The notes under the pieces are model-generated. The model was not told where the DNA came from and did no database searches. It saw nothing but the letters and a program-made list of their open reading frames with translations. This document shows positions 33,898 through 42,510 of a stretch of 64,000 bases of DNA, piece by piece. Numbering within the stretch: the first letter of the stretch is position 1; each line of letters begins with the position of its first letter. The position numbers and the translations under genes were made by a program. Origin of the DNA: Rhodococcus sp. SGAir0479 (lineage in GTDB: Bacteria; Actinomycetota; Actinomycetes; Mycobacteriales; Mycobacteriaceae); NCBI RefSeq assembly GCF_005484805.1, contig NZ_CP039432.1, forward strand, positions 3,782,001-3,846,000, in the 5' to 3' direction.

Positions 33898-34480
33898 GGG
33901 TGTGCCCTTCGCCCTCACGCGCGGCCGCAGCGAACAGTCGGCGCGCCTCGTGCGGCGCCAGGTACGGAATCACCTGGGCGCCGGGCCGGAACTCGTACTC
34001 GATGCCCTCGAACGCGTGCGTGCGCATCACCGAACCCATCACGGTCTTGTCCACGGTCAACGGCACGTACACCGTGGTGTCCTTCACCACGGCCGGCCAG
34101 TGCTGGTTCCCGATCGCGTGCCCCAATTCCAGGCAGGTGCGCAGTCCGGTCTCCGGCGGCGCGTCACGCAGGCCGGACAGGTCGATCGCCATCACGTCGG
34201 CGAGCTCGATCCGTGCGACCACGAGGGTGTCGTCGTCCGTGTCGCGGGCCAGGATGTCGCCGTCCCGGAGCTGGACGCCCCGCTCCAGCGAGAGGGCGAT
34301 GTCCCGTCCCCCCTGCGTCGTGCGCCGCAACCGGCTCTTCTGCGCCTCCCACTGGTCCAGGACCAGCAGATCGACCGGTGCGGTCTCGCTCCGAGCGTGC
34401 CACCGGGGGTCGTCGAGGTTGCCCAGCAACGCGTCCACCCGAACCGGACGGGTGCTGCGGGAGAGGTTCGCATCGGACAC
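33881..34480 (-). CDS. ureE: Urease accessory nickel chaperone UreE
   Basis: A 199-residue UreE from GTG 34480, 10 nt after the ureC stop. It has the N-terminal substrate-like domain (GRDIALSLERGVQLRDGDIL) and a metal-binding C-terminal domain with LELGHAIGNQHWPAVV, which holds the conserved nickel-binding His. The C-terminal tail is short (GHTHAPPG), not the long His-rich tail of Klebsiella UreE, so bulk nickel storage here is unlikely. Confidence 0.9.
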   Translation of the reverse strand: MSDANLSRSTRPVRVDALLGNLDDPRWHARSETAPVDLLVLDQWEAQKSRLRRTTQGGRDIALSLERGVQLRDGDILARDTDDDTLVVARIELADVMAIDLSGLRDAPPETGLRTCLELGHAIGNQHWPAVVKDTTVYVPLTVDKTVMGSVMRTHAFEGIEYEFRPGAQVIPYLAPHEARRLFAAAAREGEGHTHAPPG

Positions 34481-34490
34481 CGGACGGCCC

Positions 34491-36209
34491 CTAACTGAAG
34501 AAGTAGAGCTGGTTGAGCCGAACGGATTCCGCAGGTTCGACGTACACGTGTTCACCGTCGGCCTTCACCGCGAACGTCTCCGGATCCACCTCGATGCGCG
34601 GTGTGGCGGTGTTGCGGAGCAGATCTCGCTTGGTGACCGTACGGGTCCCCTCCACCGCGGTCACTTTTCGCTCGAGCCCGAGGCGATCGCGGATGCCGCC
34701 GTCGAGCGCGGCGCGGGAGACGAACGACACCGAGCACTCGGCGAGAGCCTTGCCGTAGGCGCCGTACATCGGCCGGTAGACGACGGGCTGCGGCGTGGGG
34801 AGCGAGGCGTTGGCGTCACCCATCGCATACCAGTTGATCATCCCGCCCTTGATCACCATCTTCGGTTTGGCTCCGAAGAAGCCGGGCTCCCACAACACGA
34901 GGTCCGCCATCTTGCCGGCGGCCACGGAACCGAGCACGTGCGAGACGCCGAAGGTCAGTGCGGGATTGATCGTCATCTTCGCGACGTAGCGGAGGACCCG
35001 GAAGTTGTCGTTGCCCTCGGCATCCTCCGGCAGCTTTCCCCGGGCCCGCTTCATACAGTCCGCGAGTTGCACCGTTCGCAGCCAGGTTTCACCGATCCGC
35101 CCCATCGCCTGCGAGTCGCTCGAGACCATCGAGATGACGCCCATGTCCTGCAGGACGTTCTCGGCACCGATCGTCTCGGCGCGTACGCGGCTCTCGGCGA
35201 ACGAGACGTCCGAGGGCACCTTCGGATTGAGGTTGTGGCACACCATGATCATGTCGAAGAGTTCGGCCTGGGTGTTGATGCCGTAGGGCAGCGTGGGGTC
35301 GGTCGACGCCGGCAGCACGTTGTCCTCGCCGGTCACGCGTAGAATGTCCGGAGCGTGACCGCCACCTGCCCCCTCGCTGTGATACGTGTGGATGGTGCGA
35401 CCCTCGAACGCCGCGATGGTGTCCTCCACGTAGCCGGACTCGTTGAGGGTGTCCGTGTGGATCGCCACCTGGACATCCATGTCGTCTGCGACACGCAGCG
35501 CGGCGCGTACCGCCGCCGGCGTCGCCCCCCAGTCCTCGTGGACCTTGAAACCCGCAGCGCCGGCCTCGATCTGCTCGACCAACGACGGCTCTCCGGAGGA
35601 GTTCCCCTTGCCCAGCATCCCGATGTTGACCGGAAGCCCCTCGTTGGCCCGGAGCATCATCTCGATGTTCCACGTCCCAGAGGTGATGGTGGTGCCGTTG
35701 GTGCCGTCGGTGGGCCCGAACCCACCACCGAACAAGGTCGTCACCCCGTTGCTCAGTGCCGCGTATGCCTGTTGCGGCGCAACGAGATGCACGTGTGAAT
35801 CGATGCCCGCGGCGGTGAGGATCAGCTGCTCGCCGGAGATCGCGTCCGTGGCCGGTCCCGTCGTGAGTCCCGGTGTGACGCCGTCCATCGTGCCGGAGTT
35901 ACCGGCCTTCCCGATGCCGGCGATCCGGCCGTCCTTGATGCCCACGTCGGCCTTCACCACACCGAGCACGGCATCGATCACCACCACGTTGGTGATGACC
36001 AGATCGAGGGCACCGTCCGCGCTGCAGGAGGTGGCATCCTGGCCCATGCCGTCCCGCAGCGTCTTGCCGCCGCCGTACAGCGCCTCGTCACCGATCGTCC
36101 GCAGATCCTCCTCCACCTCGACGAACAGATCGGTGTTGCCGAGCCGGATCTTGTCGCCCTTCGAGGGCCCGAACAGACCCGAGTACTCGAGCCGCGAGAT
36201 CTTGGTCAT
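34491..36209 (-). CDS. ureC: Urease subunit alpha
   Basis: The 572-residue catalytic subunit. The dinuclear nickel site is complete: DSHVHLV (HxH), GFKVHEDWG with the carbamylated Lys, [25 protein letters not shown] and SDSQAMGR. The flap reads MVCHNLNP, keeping the Cys and catalytic His; the second His of the common CHH is Asn. It hydrolyses urea to ammonia and carbamate in the cytoplasm, assembled with UreA and UreB. Confidence 0.97.
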   Translation of the reverse strand: MTKISRLEYSGLFGPSKGDKIRLGNTDLFVEVEEDLRTIGDEALYGGGKTLRDGMGQDATSCSADGALDLVITNVVVIDAVLGVVKADVGIKDGRIAGIGKAGNSGTMDGVTPGLTTGPATDAISGEQLILTAAGIDSHVHLVAPQQAYAALSNGVTTLFGGGFGPTDGTNGTTITSGTWNIEMMLRANEGLPVNIGMLGKGNSSGEPSLVEQIEAGAAGFKVHEDWGATPAAVRAALRVADDMDVQVAIHTDTLNESGYVEDTIAAFEGRTIHTYHSEGAGGGHAPDILRVTGEDNVLPASTDPTLPYGINTQAELFDMIMVCHNLNPKVPSDVSFAESRVRAETIGAENVLQDMGVISMVSSDSQAMGRIGETWLRTVQLADCMKRARGKLPEDAEGNDNFRVLRYVAKMTINPALTFGVSHVLGSVAAGKMADLVLWEPGFFGAKPKMVIKGGMINWYAMGDANASLPTPQPVVYRPMYGAYGKALAECSVSFVSRAALDGGIRDRLGLERKVTAVEGTRTVTKRDLLRNTATPRIEVDPETFAVKADGEHVYVEPAESVRLNQLYFFS

Positions 36210-36255
36210 GCGCCGTACCCTTCGCGCGTCGGGGACCGCCGTGGCCCGTCGGTCG

Positions 36256-36801
36256 TCAACCGGTTTCGAAGCCGTATTCCTTCGCCAGCGCCACCGCTCT
36301 GGCCAGCCGGGGGCGGTACGAGGCGTGCGTGGGTCCCCAGCCGTCGACGAATCCGTTGAAGCCGTGGACCCGTTGCTTCCCGCCGAACGGCACCAGCGTC
36401 ACTTCCTTCTCGTCACCGGGCTCGAACCGCACGGCCGTCCCGGCGGCGATGTCCAGTCGCCATCCGAAGGTGGCTTCGCGGTCGAAGGCCAATGCCCGGT
36501 TCACCTCCATGAAGTGGAAGTGCGAGCCGACCTGGATCGGCCGGTCACCGGTGTTGCGGACGGTCACCTTCTGTCGCGGGCGTCCGACGTTCAGTTCGAC
36601 GGGTTCGTCCCGCAGCACGTAACCGCCGACCGGAACCGAAGACCTCTCGGCAGCAGCCACTTCCGCCGAGGGCGAGGCGGCCGGCCGGTCCGCCGCGGCG
36701 TCTCGGCCCGCCTTGGCGGACTTACCCGTGCCCGCTCCGTCCGGCCTGCGTTCTCTGCTCGCCTTGCTCGATTTCCCCTTGTTCGATTTCCCCTTGCTCA
36801 T
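36256..36801 (-). CDS. ureB: Urease subunit beta with Lys/Ser-rich N-terminal extension
   Basis: The C-terminal about 105 residues form a normal UreB ([47 protein letters not shown]). They are preceded by about 60 residues of low-complexity basic and then acidic/Ala sequence starting [19 protein letters not shown], not part of the usual subunit. A 15-bp tandem DNA repeat encodes the [10 protein letters not shown] units. ATG at 36801 overlaps the ureA stop (TGATG). The extension may be disordered; it could affect assembly or nucleic-acid/surface binding. Confidence 0.92.
   Translation of the reverse strand: MSKGKSNKGKSSKASRERRPDGAGTGKSAKAGRDAAADRPAASPSAEVAAAERSSVPVGGYVLRDEPVELNVGRPRQKVTVRNTGDRPIQVGSHFHFMEVNRALAFDREATFGWRLDIAAGTAVRFEPGDEKEVTLVPFGGKQRVHGFNGFVDGWGPTHASYRPRLARAVALAKEYGFETG
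36766..36795. repeat. 15-bp tandem repeat at the 5' end of ureB
   Basis: GCTCGATTTCCCCTT and GTTCGATTTCCCCTT lie side by side, differing at one base. Read on the minus strand they encode the [10 protein letters not shown] units of UreB. Copy-number change would keep the reading frame. Confidence 0.8.
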
Positions 36802-37124
36802 CACTGCGGCCCGTCCGCTCGTTCGTGGATCGGCGAATGCACCGTGACCAGCCGGCTCCCGTCGAGGAACACCGCCTCGACCTGCACTCGCGGGATCAGT
36901 TCCGGCACGCCCTCCATGACGTCGTCAGCCGTGAGGACGTGCGACGCGTCGGCCATCACCTCCTCGAGGGTCTTGCCTTCCCGCGCGCCCTCGAGGGCCG
37001 CTGCCGAGATCACGGCGACGGACTCGGGATGATTGAGCTTGAGGCCCTTGGCCTTACGTCTGAGTGCGACCTCGGCAAGCATGAGAAGGGTCAGTTTGTC
37101 GAGTTCACGCGGCGTCAAATGCAT
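36801..37124 (-). CDS. ureA: Urease subunit gamma
   Basis: A 107-residue Ure[43 protein letters not shown] and [18 protein letters not shown] are family blocks. ATG at 37124 is preceded by AGGAGG; a longer open frame upstream is not supported. It opens the ureABCEFGD operon. The 120-bp gap to the neighbouring gene must hold the promoter, but no clear nitrogen or nickel operator was recognised. Confidence 0.95.
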   Translation of the reverse strand: MHLTPRELDKLTLLMLAEVALRRKAKGLKLNHPESVAVISAAALEGAREGKTLEEVMADASHVLTADDVMEGVPELIPRVQVEAVFLDGSRLVTVHSPIHERADGPQ

Positions 37125-37244
37125 GCCGGCCTCCTGTGCGTGACAGGACCACGCTACGTCAGAACTGGTGCCGTTCTCAGGCGTTGCAGGGCTCGAGGAC
37201 ATAACGAGACGAGGACTTCTCGGCGCTCCCGTCGGCACCCATCG

Positions 37245-38552
37245 TCATCGGGACGGTCCGTGCGGGCCGGCGCGGGTCGACACCAGTGTCAGCGCCGCGA
37301 TGCGGCGGCCGTCCAGTTCCTCGACGAGCAGCCGCCACCCGTCCACATCGACGCGGTCGTGAACGCGCGGCATCCGTTGGAGGCGATGCAGAACGTACCC
37401 GGCGATCGTCTCGTACGGACCGTCGGGCAGGACGGCGCCGGTCTGCCGCTCGAAGTCCTCGACCAGCAGGGTGCCGTCGATCCGCCGCTCCCGCGTTCCC
37501 TCGGGCGTCGTGGGCGCCGCCGGAGGCGGATCGAACTCGTCGCCGATCTCGCCCACGACCTCCTCCACGATGTCCTCGACGGTCGCGATGCCCGCGGTGC
37601 CGCCGTACTCGTCGACGACGAGCAGTATCTGCGCGTTGTCCCGGCGCATGAGCGCGAGCGCGGCGAGCGCCGGCTTGGACCCGGGAAGCGCGAGGATCGG
37701 CCGGCACATGTCCCCGACGGTGCCCGTGAGATCGGGATCGGCGAGCTGGAGGTCGCGGACGTGCACGAAGCCGACGACGTCGTCGAGCGAGGACCCCACC
37801 ACCGGATAGCGACTGTGGCCCGACGCGAGCGTCTCGGCGCGCGCATGCCGCAGCGGAGTGTCGGCGGCGAGGAAGTCCACCTCGGTCCGCGGCCGCATCA
37901 CCTCCGTGAGGCTGCGCCGGCCGGCGTCGAACACTTCGGCGAGAACGCGGCGCTGCTCGTCGGCGATACCGCCGTGCCCCAGCACCTGGTCCCGCAGTTC
38001 GGCCGGTGTCATCTCCTCGCTCCTGCGCCCGGGATCGCCGCCCAGAACCCGCACCAGCGCATCGGTGGACACCGACAGCAGCCAGATCACCGGGCGGACG
38101 ATCGTCGCGAAGCGGTCCAGCGGCGGGGCGGTCACCCACGCGACACCGGTCGCGTTCTGCAACGCGATGCGCTTGGGCACCAGTTCGCCCAGCACCAGCG
38201 ACAGGTACGAGATCACCAACGTGGTGACGATCAGCGCCACCGCGTGGGCGGCCGACGTCGACAACCCCCATCCCTGCAGCACCGGCACCACGCTCGGCGC
38301 GAGTTCGGACGCCCCGTACGCCGCGGAGAAGAATCCCGCGACGGTGACTCCGATCTGCACCGACGAGAGGAACCGGTTGGGGTCACGGGCCAGCGCCGCG
38401 GCCCGCGCGCCGCGCCGGCTGCGCTGCTCGAGCGCTCGGATCTGCCCCTCCTGCAGCGAGACCAGCGCGATCTCGGTGGCCGCGAAGAGTCCGCCCACGA
38501 GGACGAACACGACGACCAGGACAATGTTGACGAGCATCTCGCCGACCGTCAC
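37245..38552 (-). CDS. CNNM/CorC-type membrane protein (DUF21-CBS-CorC_HlyC)
   Basis: A 435-residue protein. An N-terminal DUF21 domain has four hydrophobic segments (MLVNIVLVVVFVLVGGLFAA onward, then TVAGFFSAAYGA and VALIVTTLVISYLSLVLGELVPKRIA split across the next segments). Two CBS domains follow (EVMRPRTEVDFLAAD; DNAQILLVVDEYGGTAGIATVED), then a C-terminal CorC_HlyC domain. Such proteins are linked to Mg2+/Co2+ or Na+ export and cation tolerance. The GTG start at 38552 overlaps the stop of a 13-residue upstream frame; GTG 38561 is an alternative. Confidence 0.88.
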   Translation of the reverse strand: MTVGEMLVNIVLVVVFVLVGGLFAATEIALVSLQEGQIRALEQRSRRGARAAALARDPNRFLSSVQIGVTVAGFFSAAYGASELAPSVVPVLQGWGLSTSAAHAVALIVTTLVISYLSLVLGELVPKRIALQNATGVAWVTAPPLDRFATIVRPVIWLLSVSTDALVRVLGGDPGRRSEEMTPAELRDQVLGHGGIADEQRRVLAEVFDAGRRSLTEVMRPRTEVDFLAADTPLRHARAETLASGHSRYPVVGSSLDDVVGFVHVRDLQLADPDLTGTVGDMCRPILALPGSKPALAALALMRRDNAQILLVVDEYGGTAGIATVEDIVEEVVGEIGDEFDPPPAAPTTPEGTRERRIDGTLLVEDFERQTGAVLPDGPYETIAGYVLHRLQRMPRVHDRVDVDGWRLLVEELDGRRIAALTLVSTRAGPHGPSR

Positions 38553-38590
38553 GGCGACCACCGCGGGCCAGTTCGTCGGTGGCGGGCCAT
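38549..38590 (-). CDS. Possible 13-residue coupled leader peptide
   Basis: ATG at 38590 follows a strong site (GAGGTGAAGGAAAC) and encodes MARHRRTGPRWSP, ending in a TGA that overlaps a GTG in frame with the CNNM-type gene (GTGA at 38549-38552). The membrane-protein gene itself has no clear ribosome site, so translation may be delivered by this leader. It may equally be fortuitous. Confidence 0.4.
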   Translation of the reverse strand: MARHRRTGPRWSP

Positions 38591-38691
38591 GTTTCCTTCA
38601 CCTCGCGAACGCAGACGCACGCACCACCCGAGACTATCGTCGGGAAGCGACACCGTATCCGCTACGGCCACAACGATATCGGAGGTTGATC

Positions 38692-39435
38692 ATGAGACTT
38701 GACGGAAAGGTCGCGATTGTCACCGGCGGGGCGGGCGGCATCGGCCGGGGCATCGTGCGCGCGTTCACGAAGGAGGGCGCCAAGGTGCTGGTCGTCGACA
38801 TCAACGACGAGGCCGGCCGGGCGATCGAGTCCGAGCTGGGTGACGCGGTGCGCTACCTCCACGCCGACATTTCGCAGGAGTCCAGCGCCGGGGACATCCG
38901 CGCAGCTGCGGTCGACGCCTTCGGATCGGTGAGTGTGCTGGTCAACAACGCGCACGCGTCCCGGCAGGCCCCGCTGCTCGAGACCACGCAGGAGATGATG
39001 GACCTGTCGTTCGGGACCGGCTTCTACCCCACGTTCTGGCTCATGAAGGCGTGCTACGAGCAGTTGAAGGCGGCGCGCGGCTCGGTGATCAACTTCGCTT
39101 CCGGCGCGGGCATCGACGGTCAACCCAACCAGGCGTCCTACGCCGCCGCGAAGGAGGCGATCCGCGCGATCAGCCGCGTGGCCGCCAACGAGTGGGCGGC
39201 CGACGACATCAACGTCAATCTCATCTCCCCCCTGGCACTCACCGAGGGCATAGAGGCGTACATCGCGGCCAACCCGGGAGTGGAGGAGGCACTGCTGGCA
39301 CGCACCCCGCTGCACCGCTTCGGCGATCCCGAGTCGGACGTCGGACGGGTCGCGGTGTTCCTCGCCAGCGCCGATGCCTCCTACATCACCGGGCAGACGA
39401 TCATGGTGGACGGCGGCAGCATCAAACTTCGCTGA
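38692..39435 (+). CDS. SDR family oxidoreductase
   Basis: A 247-residue classical short-chain dehydrogenase. TGGAGGIGRGIV is the cofactor loop; Ser in NFASGAG and YAAAK supply catalysis. The usual NNAG is NNAHAS. GRVAVFLASADASYITGQTIMVDGG (C-terminal block) is typical. GGAGG lies upstream of the ATG. The gene stands alone between divergent and downstream membrane genes; substrate unknown. Confidence 0.9.
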   Translation: MRLDGKVAIVTGGAGGIGRGIVRAFTKEGAKVLVVDINDEAGRAIESELGDAVRYLHADISQESSAGDIRAAAVDAFGSVSVLVNNAHASRQAPLLETTQEMMDLSFGTGFYPTFWLMKACYEQLKAARGSVINFASGAGIDGQPNQASYAAAKEAIRAISRVAANEWAADDINVNLISPLALTEGIEAYIAANPGVEEALLARTPLHRFGDPESDVGRVAVFLASADASYITGQTIMVDGGSIKLR

Positions 39436-39514
39436 GACCCCTCGTACGCTGCGCGGCGCGTGTTGTACTGGTCTGCATTGGTTGTCCGGCTGCGAATCGT
39501 ACGAGGAGCCACCG

Positions 39515-41788
39515 ATGACGAGAGTGGAGTCCACCGGCGGTACCCCACCCGGCACGGCTTCCCGCGCTCGTCGCGGCTGGCCCGTGTTCACGATCGTCGC
39601 GATCGCGATAGTCGCGTTCTTACTCGGGGGGCTCGGGGGCTCGTTCCAGGGCAAGCTCGCCGAGGTCCAGAAGAACGACAACGCGTCCTACCTGCCCGGT
39701 TCGGCGGAGTCGACCGTCGTGGCGAACGAGTCCGCGAAGTTTCTGAAGGTCGAGACCGTCCCCGGTGCGGTGGTGTTCCATCGCGACGGCGGCCTCACCG
39801 ACGAGGACAAGGCGGCCATCGACCGCGCCCGGATCTCGATGGCATCCGTCGAGGGGGTGGATGGCGACAGCGTCACCCCCACCCAGTACTCGACCGACGG
39901 CACCACGGCGGCGGTGCTCGTGCCGTTGATCGCCAAGGAGAACGGCACCACGCTCAACGGCGAACAACTCGCCGGCGCCGAGCAGGAGGTCCTGGAGGCG
40001 GCACAGAACGCCGTGTCCACCGAGGTGGAGGTGTTGCCCGCCGGGCCGGGCGGTCTGCTCGTGGCCTTCATCGACGCCTTCGAGGGTCTCGACAGCACGC
40101 TGCTCGCAGTGGCGCTGCTGGTGGTGATCCTCATCCTGCTGGTGGTCTACCGCTCGCCCGTGCTGTGGTTCTTCCCGCTGTTCTCGGCGCTGCTCGCGCT
40201 CGGACTGTCGTCGATGGTGATCTATCTGCTCGCCGACCACGAGATCCTCACCCTCACCGGCCAGAGCCAGGGCATCCTGTTCGTCCTGGTGATCGGCGCC
40301 GGCACGGATTACGCGCTGTTGTTGATCGCGCGGTACCGGGAGGAACTGCACTTCCACGACAACCGCTTCGACGCCATGACCAAGGCTTGGCGGGAGTCCG
40401 CGCCCGCGATCACGGCGTCGGCGGTCACCGTCATTCTCGGCCTGCTGTGCCTGAGCTTCTCGCAGCTCAATTCGAACAAGAGCCTCGGACCGGTCGCGGC
40501 CATCGGCATCGCGTGCACCTACATCGTGATGATGACGTTCCTCCCGGTCGCGCTGGCAGCGACCGGCCGCTGGGTGTTCTGGCCGCGCAAACCCCGGGTG
40601 GACGGCGCGACCGACGTTGCGACCCACGGCCTGTGGGCACGCATCGCCGACACGGTCGGACGCCGCGACCGGCCCGCGTGGATCGGGGCGGCGGCCCTGC
40701 TGGCCGTGTTGTTCGCCGTCGGAATCGGCAGTCTGCAGACCGACGGCCTCACGGCCACCGAGAACTTCACCAACGAGCCGGACGCGGTGCGTGGGCAGGC
40801 GCTGTACGACGCGAACTTCGATCAGGGCGCGGGTGCCCCGGCTGTCGTCACCACGAACGCGTCGAGTGTCGACGCCGTGATCGCGGCTGCGAGCGGTGTC
40901 GAGGGGGTGCGGCAGGGGCCGGGTTCGGTGTGCGTGCAGGTGGACATCGAGAAGGTCAAGTCGCTGTTGCAGAACTCCGGCGGCAATGCGGCTCAGCAGT
41001 TGCCGCCCGGGTGCCCGCCCGCACTGCTGAACGTCGCCCCCATCGACGGGCGCACGATCGTCAATGTGGCGCTGGTCGATTCGTACGATTCGCCCCAAGC
41101 GCTGCGGACGGTCGAGCGTCTGCGCGACACGCTGCACGCGGTGCCGGGCGCGGACGCGCTCGTCGGCGGGAGTTCGGCCGCGACGCTGGACGTCCAGACC
41201 GCCTCGGTGCACGACCGCAACCTGATCATCCCGATCGTGCTGGTCGTGATCTTCGTCGTGCTGGCGATCCTGCTCCGGGCACTGCTGACACCGCTGATCC
41301 TCATCGGGACCGTGGTTCTGAGCTTCGCGGCGACCCTGGGCGTGTGCGGGTTCTTCTTCACCCACGTCTTCCACTTCGCCGGGGCCGACCAGTCGTTCCC
41401 GCTGTTCGCGTTCGTGTTCCTGGTGGCCCTCGGGATCGACTACAACATCTTCCTCATGACCAGGGTCCGGGAGGAGACGCTCACCCGCGGGACCCGGCCG
41501 GGGGTGCTGCGCGGCCTCGCCGTCACCGGTGGTGTCATCACGTCGGCGGGGGTCGTGTTGGCCGGCACGTTCGCGGTGCTCGGGGTGCTGCCACTGGTGT
41601 TCCTGGCCGAGGTCGGTTTCGCGGTCGCGTTCGGCGTCCTGCTCGACACCATCGTCGTGCGCAGCGTCCTGGTCCCGGCGCTCTCGCACGACATCGGCAA
41701 GCCGATCTGGTGGCCGTCCAAGCTGGCGCGGGCCCAGGACCGAACGGATCGAACCGACCCAACGGACCGAACCGACCGAACCGTCTGA
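39515..41788 (+). CDS. MMPL family transporter
   Basis: A 757-residue RND-superfamily protein of the MMPL type. It has one N-terminal membrane segment, an extracytoplasmic loop, a five-segment bundle with VIGAGTDYALLLIARYREEL, a second loop and another bundle with VALGIDYNIFLMTRVREE. The two GTDY/GIDY motifs carry the Asp-Tyr pairs used for proton coupling. CGAGGAG precedes the ATG at 39515. It likely exports a lipid or hydrophobic small molecule across the inner membrane. The C-terminus ends in five D-R/P-T repeats. Confidence 0.93.
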   Translation: MTRVESTGGTPPGTASRARRGWPVFTIVAIAIVAFLLGGLGGSFQGKLAEVQKNDNASYLPGSAESTVVANESAKFLKVETVPGAVVFHRDGGLTDEDKAAIDRARISMASVEGVDGDSVTPTQYSTDGTTAAVLVPLIAKENGTTLNGEQLAGAEQEVLEAAQNAVSTEVEVLPAGPGGLLVAFIDAFEGLDSTLLAVALLVVILILLVVYRSPVLWFFPLFSALLALGLSSMVIYLLADHEILTLTGQSQGILFVLVIGAGTDYALLLIARYREELHFHDNRFDAMTKAWRESAPAITASAVTVILGLLCLSFSQLNSNKSLGPVAAIGIACTYIVMMTFLPVALAATGRWVFWPRKPRVDGATDVATHGLWARIADTVGRRDRPAWIGAAALLAVLFAVGIGSLQTDGLTATENFTNEPDAVRGQALYDANFDQGAGAPAVVTTNASSVDAVIAAASGVEGVRQGPGSVCVQVDIEKVKSLLQNSGGNAAQQLPPGCPPALLNVAPIDGRTIVNVALVDSYDSPQALRTVERLRDTLHAVPGADALVGGSSAATLDVQTASVHDRNLIIPIVLVVIFVVLAILLRALLTPLILIGTVVLSFAATLGVCGFFFTHVFHFAGADQSFPLFAFVFLVALGIDYNIFLMTRVREETLTRGTRPGVLRGLAVTGGVITSAGVVLAGTFAVLGVLPLVFLAEVGFAVAFGVLLDTIVVRSVLVPALSHDIGKPIWWPSKLARAQDRTDRTDPTDRTDRTV
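41738..41782 (+). repeat. Nonanucleotide repeat encoding the (Asp-Arg/Pro-Thr)5 tail of MMPL
   Basis: Five 9-bp units of the form GAC-CGA-ACS (with GAT and CCA variants) encode DRT-DRT-DPT-DRT-DRT. Similar CCGAAC units continue past the stop to about 41800. CGA is an infrequent arginine codon in this GC-rich DNA, so the run looks like recent repeat expansion. Confidence 0.8.
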
Positions 41789-41824
41789 GCCGCCGAACCG
41801 TCCGGATCGCGAGCGGTTCCGTCC

Positions 41825-42202
41825 TCACCCCGCCGGCGACGGGAGGCTCGGCGAACTCGCCGGTACCGCGGCGATCTGCGGTCCCCCGTTGGGAAGCGGC
41901 GGATCCACGTTGTCGAACAGCCCGCCGCCGCCCTGCATGCCCCCTCCCCCGGGGCCCATGAGTCCGGTCTGCAGGGTCGTGGTCTCGCGACGGGGGATGT
42001 AGCCGAACGTGTCGGTCTGTTGCAGCCCGGTGTTGCGCGTGCTGGTCGTCTGCTCGGTCGTGGGCACTTGCGGGGTCGACCCGACGTTCGGGTCCCCGAC
42101 GGCGACCGCCCGGCCCACCACGCCGACCAGTGCCGCCGTCAGTGCCGCGACGGCGAGCCAGGCCATCCACCGTTCGACCCGCCGACTTGTCCGCCGATCC
42201 AT
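41825..42202 (-). CDS. Hypothetical membrane-anchored Gly/Pro-rich protein
   Basis: A 125-residue protein from ATG 42202 (GAGGTAA upstream). MDRRTSRRVERW is a basic N-terminus, followed by one hydrophobic segment (MAWLAVAALTAALVGVVGRAVAV), then a Thr/Gln-rich stretch (TPQVPTTEQTTSTRNTGLQQ) and a Gly/Pro-rich tail (GPGGGGMQGGGGLFDNV). This suggests one membrane anchor with a disordered extracytoplasmic domain. No family is recognised. It converges on the MMPL gene with 36 bp between stops. Confidence 0.65.
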   Translation of the reverse strand: MDRRTSRRVERWMAWLAVAALTAALVGVVGRAVAVGDPNVGSTPQVPTTEQTTSTRNTGLQQTDTFGYIPRRETTTLQTGLMGPGGGGMQGGGGLFDNVDPPLPNGGPQIAAVPASSPSLPSPAG

Positions 42203-42510
42203 GTGCTTACCTCGAAGGATCCAACCCTCCCTCTCGTCCAGAATGCCACTTCGGTGCCGAGAGCGACAGATCCGGACGGGTGGTTGACGGATCGTCCGGG
42301 AAGTGGTCGGGTGGTACTGATGGATGGCGCGCTCGGTACGCGCCGCGTCGCAGTGCGGTGGAGGAGCCCCGCCGCCGCACCGGGAGCGCACGCGCTCCGC
42401 CCGCCGGGAGCCACTCCACCGACGATGTCGTGCAGCCCAATCGTTTTCACGCCGTCGTCCCGAGTGCAGCCTCGCCTGCACGTCTCCGTGACTCGTAGGG
42501 AAGGAATGAG
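42203..42510. other. 308-bp divergent gap upstream of catalase with hairpins
   Basis: No gene is seen. A pair of 8-bp arms, CGGTGGAG (42356-42363) and CTCCACCG (42414-42421), encloses an inner hairpin GGAGCG-cacg-CGCTCC (42383-42398). Closer to the gene is GTGCAG-cctcgc-CTGCAC. These could form a structured katA leader or regulator sites. No obvious Fur or OxyR site was recognised. Confidence 0.4.

Noticed and set aside
39460-41961. 833-residue plus-strand frame overlapping MMPL
   Set aside because: The MMPL frame has membrane segments and GTDY/GIDY motifs; this one is Arg/Gly-rich with none.
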